64,000 nt of DNA from Cloeon dipterum. Its lineage: Eukaryota > Arthropoda > Insecta > Ephemeroptera > Baetidae. Positions 11,504 through 23,547 of this stretch are shown here, in pieces. Where the stretch lies: contig NC_088787.1 of assembly GCF_949628265.1 (NCBI RefSeq), positions 22,062,501-22,126,500 of the forward strand, read 5' to 3'. The notes under the pieces are model-generated. The model was not told where the DNA came from. It ran no database searches and was given only the letters and a program-made list of their open reading frames with translations. The position numbers and the translations under genes were made by a program. Position 1 is the first letter of the stretch. Each line of letters starts with the position of its first letter.

Positions 11504-13297
11504 GATGAACCGTGTGTGATAGATACCTAAAGAAAATTAACAGAGCTGTTTTTATATAACGTTTTTTATTATTTTTAGGCGAGGATGTGTTTGACAGTGA
11601 CGAATCGTACGTTTCATTTGATGACAGCAGTGAATCTGACGATTCCTACCGAAACGCGTGAGTCTTTTTCTTTTATAACATTTCTGTCTTTATGAAATAA
11701 TTATTATGTGCTCTACGGGACTAGAATCTTGCGTATTAAGGAACTGGAGAAAATTAACAAAGGATTAGAAAGCCAGAACAAATCACTGAAAGAACTTGCC
11801 GTTGAAAATGAGGAAACAATTAAAAAGCTGCTCAATCGAGTGAAGGAATGCGACCAGAAGGCGCTAATTGAGTATGCGAAATTTTCAATCATATTCGATA
11901 TTTTCAATCACGTTGAAATGAAAATTTTATATTTTAGGCACAAAAAGCTTTCGAAATTGGAAGAGGTTGTTTTAAATCTGCAGACGGAAAGGGATGAGAT
12001 TTTAATTTCCTCGAGAGATGAGGTAGAGAGGAAAAACACTGCGCTGGCCTCGCTGCAGACCCAAAATGTCGCTCTTCAGGACGAAAAGTGCGGACTCACT
12101 CAAAAACTCAGAGACTGCCAAGAGGAGGTATACTCAAGTTAATTTTGTTTTGACGCTTAAAAAAATTGCATCTCACGCAGTTGCAACACTTACAAGCCAG
12201 CTACAAAGCGTGCTTGACGCAAATCAACGAGTCCGACAAAATTATTTGCACGCTCCAAAACGACCAGAACAGCGAGATCACAGAGTACAAGAGTCGGATC
12301 CAGTATTTGGAGGAAAAGGTTGCCAATCTGCAAGCAAAACTGGAAAACTGCGCTCAAAATTACGACGTACAAATTTCAATTTATGCAAAATGTAATTAAT
12401 TACTTTAATTAATCGCAGGTTCAGATGAACGATCACTTATCATATATCCTCTCTAATGGAGTTATAGCGCAATGCATACAATTTACTGCTTTGTTGATCT
12501 CCATGTGCGAGAAATGCGCGCGAAGGCCGCTGAACAGGTATATGAAATTCACGTTTGTGCTTTATTAATAATTAATACGTTTGCATGATTTAATTTCCTA
12601 GAAATCATTCCAGATCCAACAGTTTCATTGGCGTGAAGCAGGAAACTGAAAAGAGCTATTTGGAGAGTCAAAGCAGGCTGTCAGAAGGCAATTCCCTAGC
12701 GATTGAGCTGATGCAGGAAAAGAACTGCCATCACACTCATTCGTTCAGGTATTTTTTTCACCAACGCAAATCATTCTTAATAAAATAATTTTTGTTCCAA
12801 TTTCAGTGAACCTGTGACAAAGGAAAGGCAAACATTCCAAATACAAAATTTTTCCCTGAGCAGGTTCTTGCTTTTCGCAATAACAATGTGCTGCTGGAGT
12901 GTGCTTTTTGGGTGTTGTAATCGTAAGTCTATTGTAGAGCATATTGAATTTTCACTTTCGATTGGAAGTTTCTATGTTGGTCTCACCAGGTAATAAATTT
13001 TCATTGTGGTCATAAGCTGTAATAATTTTTTCAATATTTGATCCAATTTATGTAACTATTGCACGAATCAGAATTGCAGCAGGGGAAATCAAAGAAAAGG
13101 CGCATACTGAATGCAATGAATGATTAAGTTAACCTTTTTACTTTCAATTCGCAGACCGGTTTTTGCTGTGTCATTCACGTTGGCTCGACTCAACAAAGTG
13201 GAACAAGTCAGTACAAGTGAAAAAGGGTTTCATAAAATTCAATTGCACGATCATTTATAAATTGATTGAAAATCATATTTTTGGGGGATTAAAGTAA
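11229..13297 (+). CDS. Coiled-coil protein with an acidic N-terminus and a late membrane segment
   Basis: Nine exons give a continuous 391-residue frame: 11229-11277, 11579-11657, 11725-11871, 11938-12127, 12181-12366, 12419-12537, 12602-12748, 12807-12922, 13155-13297. Every junction has GT..AG ends and compatible phase. Residues 1-43 are charged and rich in Asp and Ser (DSDESYVSFDDSSESDD). Residues 44-215 are heptad-like and rich in Lys, Glu, Leu and Gln, typical of a long coiled coil. Residues about 326-343 (FLLFAITMCCWSVLFGCC) form one hydrophobic span near the C-terminus. This layout fits a membrane-tethered coiled-coil protein such as a golgin or a nuclear-envelope tether, but no family signature is visible. 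The last exon is the least certain: a coding-like exon near 13397-13451 (LKQLEQRDIMHHK) may give another C-terminus. Intron 1 carries a long AT repeat. Confidence 0.72.
11423..11501. repeat. (AT)n microsatellite in an intron
   Basis: About 38 AT units in the first intron of the coiled-coil gene. Confidence 0.95.
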
Positions 13298-14525
13298 ACA
13301 AATAGCAAAGATCTTAAACTAGTAGTATTATTTAAAAATTAAATGCGGATCCACTGATTTGGGGAACCATCTCAATACTTAATTACCTTTAACAGTGAGA
13401 GGTTGAAACAACTTGAGCAGCGCGATATCATGCACCACAAAATTATAGGGTACGTAGGGTACATAAAATATAATTTACTTTGATTTAAAGAGAAGAAACT
13501 ACTAAAAAAGGGTCGTTTTCTTTAAATCCATATATTAAACTGCAATTTTGCTATCTTATCAATGTTGCCAATACCTTTGTGGTGTCTGTTGAACACCTTC
13601 ATGCATCTGTAATCTTAACTTCTATGTTGCTGACTGTCCCAGTTGCTTTTGCAAGCTATATGCCATTATTCTCACACGTACGTAGAAAACTAATAGTTTT
13701 ATAGTTATATGGAGATTTTAACGCATGAAAATTGATTATCTTTTCATTACGAGGGAAATTATTTCGTGTTTAATGGTAAATTTAAAGTAGATATTTTTTA
13801 TTTTAATAAAAAATTTGTTTGCGCAGGATAGTAATAAAAATTATTGCTATCGTTTTTGTAAACATTTTTGTCTCAAAGTAATACATACAGAAGACAGAAT
13901 TAGTTTAATTGGATACCGCATGCGCCATCATAGTATATTATTTATTACTATGTGTAGCAATTAAATCGTAATAGACTTATATGAGATTTTGTTAAACTGT
14001 AATTTATATTTTCTCAATTATTAAAACAACAATCAATCTGATCAAATTTTGGGAAATTTGACACTTGACAGGAAATAATAAAAGTTCGTCAAGATGGGAA
14101 TTTAAGAAGCACTACTTTTATTCACAATTACACATGATACATTATACATGATATATATATATATATATACTATCAAAAAGATATCTTGAGCTCAAGTTAT
14201 ACAACACAATTGTTGCAATTCAATTAAATTAATCTCATCCTTTGTAAATCAAATTTATGATATTATTTCAGAGGCCGCCTGCTCAAAATTTTGCTCAAAC
14301 ACTTTCAGCCTTATATTATGTATGTATTATATATACACGCACACACAAATAATTGCCACTATGGGGGTTTACTGTGTAAAACTAAAATGTGTGTACATTC
14401 AATTTTTATGTTGAAACAATACATTGCTGATGTTACTCCGTTTTCAGCTTATTTTCGAGACAGAATTAAAGCCAAATGACATTTATTGGCCCTCTGACAT
14501 ATTTTACGATGCACTGAGCAAAGTT
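13298..14525. other. Intergenic between convergent genes; one possible exon
   Basis: 13397-13451 (+) reads LKQLEQRDIMHHKIIG after an AG and before GTACGT; it may be an alternative last exon of the upstream coiled-coil gene. TTTATT at about 14116-14121 would be an AATAAA for the minus-strand gene that ends at 14526. The rest is AT-rich. Confidence 0.35.
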
Positions 14526-17489
14526 TCAGGAAACAGGAGCAGATAAAACACCCGCAGTTTCTTTTTTGCGGTTCATTGCGTAGTGGATCGTAATCTTCTT
14601 CATTCTTGAGCAAAAAATCACTTTGCATTCCTCGTCTTTGCACTGGGGAGCGTGCTCCAAAGCCAGATTTATGCTCTTGATTAATGCTAGTCTTTGACGC
14701 ATCTGCGAATATTTCCAGTAAATTTAGAAAAATAAATTATTTCAACTTTTTACAGCAGCACTGAATTTTTTTATTTGAGCATTAAGAATAAAAACAAAAT
14801 CTAAGCTGGCTCAAATATTTTTTTAATTTCAATCTTATCTCTATCTTGTTTTAACATTCTTGCAACTGGTCAAACTGGTTAAAAATTGGAATTGAATCAT
14901 CAATTTAACATTTCCAATTAATTTTTTAAATTATCTTTGCATCTTACCATCTTATCTTCTTTTGACGCGGACAGATTCTCAATCTTTGGAGTACTTCCCA
15001 TCGACTCTTCCTTCTGCTTCCCGACGCCCTGTCCTTGCGCATACTGCTGCAAAGCGATTTTCTGCTTTCGTTTTGAGCATAAAGGCACCAGACAATTTGT
15101 GTCGTGGCATTGCTCGGCGTGACGGTATGCCACACAGATAAAGTACTTGCAATCGTTACAGCTGCCGCAGTATATGAAGTGGAGCAACAACTTGGACAAG
15201 CACAAGCAACCGGGTTCTGGGCACGCCACTGAGTCACAGCAGGATGCGTGCTTAATCACTCGCACGCCGCTCTGGATGGCCTGTTCCCATCCATCTGTCT
15301 GAAGTCAGATTTGATATCAATAATAAGCAACAAAAAATTATTCCTTCAAAACAGCCTACGTGATATATTTTGGCCCGCGTAGGTGCTGGCGAGCTCTCTG
15401 TCCCCGAATAGGTATGCGAAGCGAACTGCTGACCCCAAGAATTCAGAGTCTGGTGCTGCGAAAATAGAGATTGAAATTAAATTGGTATATCACCTCTCAA
15501 GACACACACCTGCGGACTACCAGACCAGCTTGGCTGCTGTTGATGACGATTCTGAGCTACATGCTGCTGTGCGTCGAGCTAAATAAAGAGTCAAAATTTT
15601 GAACTTATCCTCAAGAAAAATTAAAAAGTAGGTTTAAACCCCCTGTAATGAATATTTTTAAGCCTTGAAATAATTCGTGTTTTTACTAGAGGTCTTAGTG
15701 GTCACGTGGTCATAGCCACCTTGACTTTGGCTAAAGGTAGTCACGCCAGTCGCCGATCAAGTCGTAAAAAAATAAAAACAGGAGGAAATTTGGTCTCCGG
15801 CCTTTTAGGTCATTAAGCACCATCAAACTTCACTTTTTAAATTTTGTCAGCGTAAATTTTGTCTGGTAAAAATTTGGCTTAAAACAGGCAGCCAGTGGCA
15901 CCGCCTCAAAATTGCGCGGCTGAGACCTTTAGTGTTTACTCAAGCAACTGACCTGCTGGACTTGATTCTCCCACCTTGGTAGCTGGTTTTCCTTCATCAT
16001 GCTGCCTTGCAGCTGCTGCACAGAGTCTAAGCCACTTTGTTGCTGCTGAAGGGTGCTCACATTTTGTAGTAAACCATGTGAGATGTCATATTGCTGTTGT
16101 GAATCCAACTGAAAATGAAATGCGGTCAGCCGCCAACTACAGTGATTTTGGCTAAGATAAGCTGTGCCAGCCACTGGACAAAAAAAAATCGCAAAATGGA
16201 AAGCTATGAAGAAAAAATTTGTTTCGGTCCCTCCATAGGCCGTTAAAACACTGTCAAACTACATATTTTTTAAGTTTTGCTAGCTGCGCCAGCATCCGGC
16301 TTATGCTGTTGAGCCAATCACGCTTACAACTTTGCGCCTTTTTTACTCAACATACCTGCTGAATTGTATTCTCCCAGCTTGGTGGCTGGTAATTCATCAT
16401 CGTGCTACCTTGTTGCTGCTGCTGCTGCTGCAGTACATAGCCATAGCCCATTTGCTGCTGTTGAAGAGTACTAATATTTTGTCGAAAGCCATGCGACATG
16501 TCACACTGCTGCTGTGAATTCAACTGAATACAAGCGAATGAATAATTAGTTTTGTTTCGTAATAGAAATTTTGGGCAACATAATTGACATTTATATGCTA
16601 ATTCTATATTGCACAACACACAATTCATTGTTACAGCTAAATTAAATAGCATGTTGTGTATGTGTAAATGAAGAGTGAAAATATAATATATCCAAGCTGG
16701 ATCTATTGAAGCCCATTTTTTTAAAATAAAGTGCTAGTTAAATACGATTGAAATTAAAATAATAGACAAACAAAAACATGTTTTCATTGGGGGGAAAATA
16801 AAAACTCGATTTTAAATTAAAACTTGACACTAACCGGCTTGACTGCTTCAGGAACATATGTCGAAAGTGATCCTGCGTTATTTGAGCGATGCAGTGATTG
16901 CAGCGTAACCCTCGAGGCCACCTGATGTTTCTGTTTCAAAATCATTTTGATTTTTATGTAGAGAGACCTGGGGCAATCATCCTTCTCCAAGCACTTCTTA
17001 AAGTAGAATCTGCACAGTCTTATTAATATCTTGCAAGGGGCACATCCCCCACTGGCTTTGATCTTGCACGTTTGATTGTGTAGCACCAACCACTTTCCCT
17101 TCCGGCAGAAGAACAGAGTGCACTTCGCGTCTTTGCACTCGAGAGCGTGCACTAGACCCTATGTCAATAACAACATGATAAATTCAATCAGTAAAAAAGG
17201 TATTTTTCTCTGTCCAGCTTTTACAATAGAGATGCTATTTTATTGCGTGTTTTTGAAGAGAGATTAAGGTTATATTAAGCGCATTCATATAAACAAAAAC
17301 AAAAAGCTGGGAAAAATTCTTCGGGATATTATTGCAGCTATAAAAACAAAAAACTGCACTTTTTAGTAAAGTGTTGATCTGTTTTATTATATTTGTTATT
17401 TTTACCTCCATTTTCAATTTCTCTGGCGATTCTGAAGCTGATTCAGTCCCCATTCCGTCAGTTGGAAGCATCTGCTGTCCGTCAGCCAT
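14526..17489 (-). CDS. CBP-derived paralogue with three TAZ modules and duplicated Gln-rich exons (gene A)
   Basis: Eight exons, all joined in phase 0, give 474 residues: 17489-17406, 17158-16835, 16523-16356, 16108-15953, 15578-15510, 15455-15360, 15298-14948, 14702-14526. Exon 1 is MADGQQMLPTDGM followed by an acidic Ser-rich stretch. Exon 2 is a TAZ2-type finger whose first two zinc sites fit (HALECKDAKCTLFFC; H-x3-C-x7-C-x2-C), while the third has lost its His and last Cys. Exons 3-6 are related Gln-rich repeats ([LN]DSQQQ..SHG..QN.STLQQQQ..WEN..QQ). Exon 7 is a second TAZ2-type finger (HASCCDSVACPEPGC.., HAEQCHDTNCLVPLC). Exon 8 opens a third (EHAPQCKDEECKVIFC) but stops early; the -1 frame continues it. 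TAZ modules bind transactivation domains in CBP, so a nuclear docking role is likely. There is no KIX or acetyltransferase domain. Confidence 0.7.
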
Positions 17490-18224
17490 CTTCGTCGGCT
17501 ATCCAAACAAAATTTACACAATTTGCTTGATTTTCAATTCGATCTTGTACGTTAATCACTTAGATGTTTACCTTTACCACAAGCACTAAATTGCTTATTT
17601 GTTACTTAAAATTGAAATGTATTTTTCAATGTTATCCAAATGCCCGAGCGCTGTATTCGAAAAATGGAAGTGTCTTTTAAAAATATCTATGTCAGCATGT
17701 CAGCAACGTCGGGCAGGGGTCGCCAGGGGTGTGCAAGAGGTCGGAACCCTGCCGTGACGTCTTCTTGGGTCTCTCACAAGAGCTTATTTCATTAGCCATG
17801 TTTATAGATAGGGATTGATGGCTTTAACTAGCCTGTCCTCAAAGAAAGGAAGAAAAGAAGAAAGCGACCTGGTTACACCATACCATACCAATTTATTGAT
17901 GACAGCGACGAACGTACAAGTATCCAAAAAGGAAGGTCTCGCGCTTGACTGAGGGAGGCTTGTGAGGTGCCTTTTGTGTATTTTCCTGAGTTTTTCTCCC
18001 TCCGCTCCTCCCTGCGGGCGCCCGAAAATTTACGTCGTTAAACATATCGGTACAAAATATTTTTTATTGTAATATCGTCAGATAAAACCCAAATCAGGAG
18101 ACGCGGCCTTTGTGAAAAATATTAACCCCTAAAAAATATAGGCTTGCCTGCTCGCGCGTCGCGAGTGGTTTGCTCGTACATTTATTGCCGTTTCACGTTA
18201 ATCTGTTCAAGAATTAGCCTGCGA
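17490..18224. other. Upstream region of gene A, non-coding
   Basis: Probably holds the gene A promoter and 5' leader. GC-richer around 17700-18010. No domain-bearing frame was found. Confidence 0.35.
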
Positions 18225-18640
18225 TCTGAAGTAAGTTACTGGCGAAATGTGCGTATCTACTCTGTGAGGGCTTGAGTACATACAGAGGAGCAAATTTACG
18301 AGGTTTGCCTGAAATTCCGCGAATTGATTTTATCAGCACTAAATGTCCAGACGAAAACTTTTCCTGGTTGTGCACTTTGTTGTAGCGTTTCTTATTATTG
18401 AAGTTATTGTATGTTTGGAAATTTTTGTCTAATAAAAAAGTCGGCAGATCGTTAGCCTGTTTGTTTGAGATGAAACGAAGTTTTCGTTGCTATTTTCCCG
18501 TTGGGGGGTACACGTGGTACAATCTTAATGCTATACAAATTGCAAAAATCCTCCATTTCCTGTGAGGTGAAATACGCAGCTAGATGCTTGTTAGAAGATA
18601 TCGTTCGTACAAATATTCTGTCACAAAGGACGAGCGAGAG
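18225..18640 (-). pseudogene. Decayed LTR-retrotransposon integrase fragment
   Basis: Read on the minus strand, about 18640-18470 encodes residues resembling the end of an rve integrase core (FTSQEMEDFC..YSIK, then a Pro- and Asn-Gly-containing stretch). In a different frame, about 18485-18225 encodes the downstream chromo/GPY-like tail (GHLVLIK..GKPRKFAPLYVLKPS), typical of Ty3/gypsy-like Pol C-termini. The frame change between the two parts and the lack of any reverse transcriptase or LTR mark it as inactive. Whether it came from an LTR element or an errantivirus cannot be told. Confidence 0.6.
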
Positions 18641-19867
18641 GCAAGTTTGCGAGGCCCTAAGCTGGCCATCGCCGCCTCGGCCGCCGGAGCCCTAGAAACG
18701 GGGACGCGTCTCCCACGTGTATATAGATATTCGTTCCGTTATAGGACTCTTAAACTTTTGTTTCTGTTTGTGTCTTTGGTATGCCTCATTACGGGCAAGG
18801 GGTATGCGCGACAAAGAATGCTTAACAATAAGAAGTGATTTTATACTTATGTATGTTTATTGTGTGCTGGTTTGCTACATGCCGGCTGCTCAGGGCTGCG
18901 AGGAGTGAGAGAGGGCTAGCTCCACTGCTTCCGCTGGTCCGTCCGTCTTTGAATATCTTGTCTCTACCGCACTCTGTTTACTCTCCTCCCCCTCCTCCCC
19001 CTCCTGCACCCCGAGCGCCAACATACATTCAGTTACAGTATAATATTGATAGCTTCCGTCAGGGTAGACCTACCCTGACATCGGAACGGGGTTTGGTTTT
19101 TTATTATGTTTTTCTCGTTTTTACATTTTTTGTAGTTTATTTGACAAAAATTGTGTGGTTGGTGTATCCTAATCTTTAATTTTCATTTCAATCTGATTGT
19201 ATATTTAAACCCTAATTAAGTATGTGTGTTAATGTGTTCAAACTTGAGTCCAAGTAGTGAGAAATGTTTACGCTTCTTAGATATGTCGATGCCATTTTTT
19301 CAAGTTCAGTTCACCGAGTTCACCTTGTTTTAAATCTAACATATTTACAAATTGCAGGTATATTTAAGTGCCTCCTCTTAATTATTTAGCCTGTCAATGG
19401 CATTTATTTTGTAAAACGATGTTACGGTATAAAGTGATATAAAATTGATAATTTTTCGTGAAAAAATTCCTTCAGGTATTTTGTTATTCAAAGGGAACAA
19501 TTCATTCTGTGCCTCTGACCAGACCGATTAGTCAAATTCCTGAGCTTTTTACCTGGGGGCTGCGCGGAGGCTTTCAGTTCGATTTCTCTTCATTATTCTT
19601 CTCCCTCGCTGGGTGTTTCTTCTATTCATAAAATGTCAATGCGAAGTCGCTCGAAAATCGGAATCCGAGCAATGCCGTAAAGAGGTTTTTGTATAACTCT
19701 TCCCGTGGAAAGGAAAAATATATATTAAAACTTGAAAACATGGAAAAGAACACGAAAAGAAAAATTTTTGAATACGCTTTTGTCCATCCCAATATAAAAA
19801 ATTCTCTATTCTACGTAGCGACTAAATAATTATGTACTACCTAATAAAGTGAAGGTTTTTATAGGTG
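18641..19867. other. Intergenic; possible flanking retroelement sequence
   Basis: No accepted gene. A near-palindrome with 10-bp arms and a 2-base centre lies at 19058-19079 (GTCAGGGTAG/CTACCCTGAC). A pyrimidine-rich tract lies at about 18985-19005. Frames at 18501-19179 lack domains. Confidence 0.35.
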
Positions 19868-20378
19868 TCATTTTGCTCCCAGTTCTTTTTCTTTTTGCTT
19901 CCTTAAAAAATATTCATTGAGAAACGAGCAGAGGAACACAGGACAACTGTTCTTCTGCTGGCCGTGACTTTTGGCGTGGTTCTTGCATTGAAGTATAAAC
20001 CGCCTACACCTGTTGCAACTCTTCACCCTGCAGCTCTTAAGGTGCAACACCGTCTGGCAGTCAAACTCTTCGCAATGCTCATCACTGCACAAGCTAGCGT
20101 GCACTAGAGAACTGTTGATGCGCTCAAAGGATTGTTCCATAGTCTCCTAAAAATGATAAATTAACTATTCAAAAATGGTTATTCCTCAATTTAAAATGGC
20201 AAAAGTTGCAGGTTTATCAATTCATAAAAGTATCTTGATCAAAATTTAATGTATCCCTTACTATTAACACGTTTGAACTTTCATCCTGTTGCTCTGTTGG
20301 GTCAATTTCTACTTCAGCCTCAATATCAAAATATTCGACCACTTGGTGAATACGTTCCTGCTGGCCCCTATCCTTCAT
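19868..20378 (-). CDS. Small single-TAZ CBP-derived paralogue (gene B)
   Basis: Two exons (20378-20262 and 20146-19868) joined in phase 0 give 131 residues. Exon 1 starts MKDRGQQERIHQVVEYFDIE and is acidic. Exon 2 is a TAZ2-type finger. From its splice acceptor to the first zinc-site Cys there are exactly 20 residues (ETMEQSFERINSSLVHASLC), the same spacing and phase as the nejire TAZ2 exon. Site 1 fits H-x3-C-x4-C-x4-C; site 2 is shortened (HLKSCRVKSCNRC). In site 3 (HAKSH..CPVFLC) a His stands where CBP has Cys, which could still bind zinc. It ends in a Lys-rich tail. A more distant upstream exon is possible because the Met at 20378 is not strongly marked. The role is inferred to be docking of transcription-factor peptides. 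Confidence 0.68.
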
Positions 20379-21660
20379 CGCCTGTTTGTTGCTGTAGGCC
20401 AACTACTTGGATCACTGGTCACTGTTCCTATCGATGGCAAAATCGGCAAAATCATCAGTGCTTTGGGTATTTAAGTGTTGCTTCTCATTAGAATGAAAAT
20501 CTTGTATCTCACGATCCTTACCACACCCACTTTGGTCGACAGAGAGAAAGAGATATCAAAAAAAAGGAACATGCATCTTAAAACTAGAACATCCCTCTGC
20601 AGAAAAATTAAAAGATGATGAGAGTTGCATAATGAATCGTGTCTTTGTTCGCTTCTACTGCATTGGTAAAAAATAACTGTCATATTCGAAATCTCATAAA
20701 TTCCTGAAATGTGATTCTTTTCACTGCCTGCAACAATTGAGAATTTTCCCCAGCAGGAATGTTACTACTAGAATGACGACCTTTTTTATGTAATTTCCTC
20801 TCAATTTGATAAAAAAAATTAAACATTAAAAAATGCTTGATTATGATTTATTAAGAAAATACATAAACGGCATATTATTCATAGCAACCAACACCTAAAA
20901 TGGCAAAAGCTTAAAATTTTAAATCATATAGTTTTAATCGTTTAAAACTGAAAGCGGTAAAAATATTTACGATGTTTATAAGAAGCAGCTTGAAGTTCGA
21001 GACATAGGTGGTTTATCAAATTCATGAAGATTAGTACACATGGTGTAATAGAACAGTGATGTTTTTAATGAATTTTAAAAATTAAATGATTTAATTAAAA
21101 AATTGATAATATGAAAACAAATCGTCAGGATGAAAATTTAGCAAGATTAAAAAATATCAACTAAAACTAGAGCGTCATATACGCCAAACTGTGAGCCGCA
21201 CAGCGTTGGTTATGAGTCAGCTAGAGAAGGTAAACCAAATCTTCTCTGCTCTTATATATATATTTGGAAACGAGGACGCTTCTGTGCCTATTTGTTGGAT
21301 TTATTTCTTATTTCATCCATAAAATTTGTTGCTTCACAAAACAAAAATAAATTGTAGAATAAGTGCAATAAAATACCTAAAAATTATGTGAGTGGATGTT
21401 GTGCTATAGGTATAAACTCAATAAAAACATGTGTGTAAGCCAAAGCATAGATTTTTACTGATCTTGTAAGGTTTTTTAGTTAAATTGGCTTGAGACTAGG
21501 TTTGACACGTAATTATTCGAAAAGATAATAATTTATTTTATATGTTGTATCACTATGAATCGGATGACCGCAGCGAACCCTTGAACCCTTCCTGTTGTTT
21601 TTGCTCTTCAACGTACCTTATTATTGCACACGCGCGCGTAAGCTTTCTCTAAATGCAGTT

Positions 21661-21960
21661 TTAACAACTGGGTATTTTGAGTTGTTTTAACTGCATCATC
21701 AGGGGGACAAGGTCTGTTAATTCTAAAAATGCAATGTGCGTTTTTACGACCTTTTGCATTTCCGTTTGATTTTGCCCTGAAGCAGCTGATCTCGCCCATG
21801 TTTTCACATTCTCTACACAATTCGTTAGCCTTGCAATACTGTCAGTGATTTCGGTCAAATCTGTGATCTTGACTTCCGATCCTCGATTTCACCCACAAGA
21901 AATGCAGCGCGAGCGGTTTTCAAGTCGTCTCTCAAAGCCTAAGTGTTTTGTTTCCGATAT
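21661..21960 (-). pseudogene. Frame-broken coding fragment, family unknown
   Basis: On the minus strand two adjacent frames look coding. The first is LRDDLKTARAAFLVGEIEDR. The second, in another frame, is a helical stretch (DLTEITDSIARLTNCVENVK ... KTHIAFLELTDLVPLMMQLK) ending at a stop. Joining them needs a one-base change, so this is either a pseudogene or two exons with an unseen junction. No domain is recognised. Confidence 0.25.
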
Positions 21961-22109
21961 CAATTAATGCAACGGGATTCACATTCTAACTTGACATAAT
22001 CATCAGTTGAACGGCCAAACTCAATGTTTAGCCGTTCCACCTTGAACTCAAATTAAATTGAAAACTCAAATCTCAAATCTTAATCAAGTTCACACAAGAA
22101 AATCTACTG

Positions 22110-22672
22110 ATGAACGGTCAATCAAATTTCTTTAGCGCGCAGTCCAACAAATCAGACGCGGAGTTTAAAAATTTGGAGCTGCCGACGCCGACACTTTGTG
22201 AATTCAATAAAAAATTGTTTTCAATTTTGGGACACCATACTTGCGATACTTGCATGGTGTTATATATTAAAGAGGAAAGATACTGCAAAAGCCTGGAAAA
22301 TGCTTGTTGCCAATGCATAAAGTAATCCCTTAGAACTCAGTTAAAGCCTAAATTGACTTTAAAGAAGCACTGTAATTTTTTGAGAAAATTGTTTGCAAAG
22401 TTACCATGATTTTCAAATGGTAATGGCTGTCTCCTTACTTGAAATCCGATTTAATTTTGAAACCAAGAGTTTCCCCAAAAAGTGGCATACACCGTTGGAC
22501 AGATCTCGACGAGAGGAATCGAAAATATGCGCAGAAAACATGTCCAAGCACTGTAAATTTTAGAGAAAATTGTCAAAATTTGAATTTTTATTGTAGGAAG
22601 GTCCTTTTTTACTATTGCAAATTATTGGCGCAGATAATCACTTCTTACTATGGTCATAGACAGCTAAAATGA
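22110..22672 (+). CDS. Possible small Cys-rich gene, two candidate exons
   Basis: A first frame (22110-22322) reads MNGQSNFFSAQSNK ... HHTCDTCMVLYIKEERYC..ACCQCIK, with clustered Cys. A second (about 22439-22672) reads LKSDLILKPRVSPK ... CQNLNFYCRKVLFYYCK to a stop. A weak donor (AAA|GTAATC) follows the first. No known finger pattern fits. It lies head-to-head with the broken minus-strand fragment at 21.7 kb. Confidence 0.22.
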
Positions 22673-23482
22673 TAAAATAATAGGTTATGAATCGTTTATA
22701 ATTACTTAATTATTTTATTTCATTGTGATAAGGAGAAAATATTCAAGGCTGTGCAAGACTGGACATTTACGCATCAAATTGCTATTTTTAAACTCCCCCA
22801 TTACTGACAAATTTTCTGACTTTCTTACTACATTTTTTCAGGACACTTGGCTGCCTCATAAAATTCCATTTTAGATTTATTCATTCCGATCACACTGTGG
22901 GTACGTGGAGCCGTGACAGAAATGCATCTTTTAATAGCTTAAGTCTTTTATTCATGTCTCGTGGTTGAGGTATCAGTAATCAAGATCAAGATCAAGGCTG
23001 TGAAATTACATAAATAATCAAAATCACATTTACAACAAATAATTATAACAATAAAAACATAAAATTACAATTATGACACTTACCCCGTAGTGCGGATCTA
23101 ATTAATTCGAGATCAAAGTTTCTAGAACAACCTCGCACGAAAACTCATCCTAGCCAGAGAGAGAATATTGTGTTGCGACTGCTGTCGTGCGAGGCTTAAG
23201 GTGCAGTGGGGGGAGAGGGTGCAGTAAGGGTGCACTGCTTGTCACACACCTTAATACTGCCACCTAGCGATACAGGTTAAATGCAACACGAACACTAGTT
23301 ATTAGGAAAGTAGTGGCGAGGAGGCATTTTTGGTGAAAGTACAGCGCATCCCTACAATTTCACACTTTACTCATTTTATTCGATAAATTTCTCATGCTCA
23401 TATACTTTTGCTACTATATCATACTACTTTTACTCCAAATATGAAATCTAATAGAATTTGAAAAGATTACATCACCATGTGG

Positions 23483-23485
<3 letters not shown>

Positions 23486-23523
<38 letters not shown>
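23486..23523. repeat. (CT)n microsatellite
   Basis: About 18 CT units; GA on the other strand. Confidence 0.95.
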
Positions 23524-23525
<2 letters not shown>

Positions 23526-23547
23526 TATTCCGATTAGTTCCTTTGTT

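Noticed and set aside
19058-19079. Operator-like palindrome
   Set aside because: 10-bp arms alone, in non-coding eukaryotic sequence near a retroelement scrap, do not support a regulatory site.
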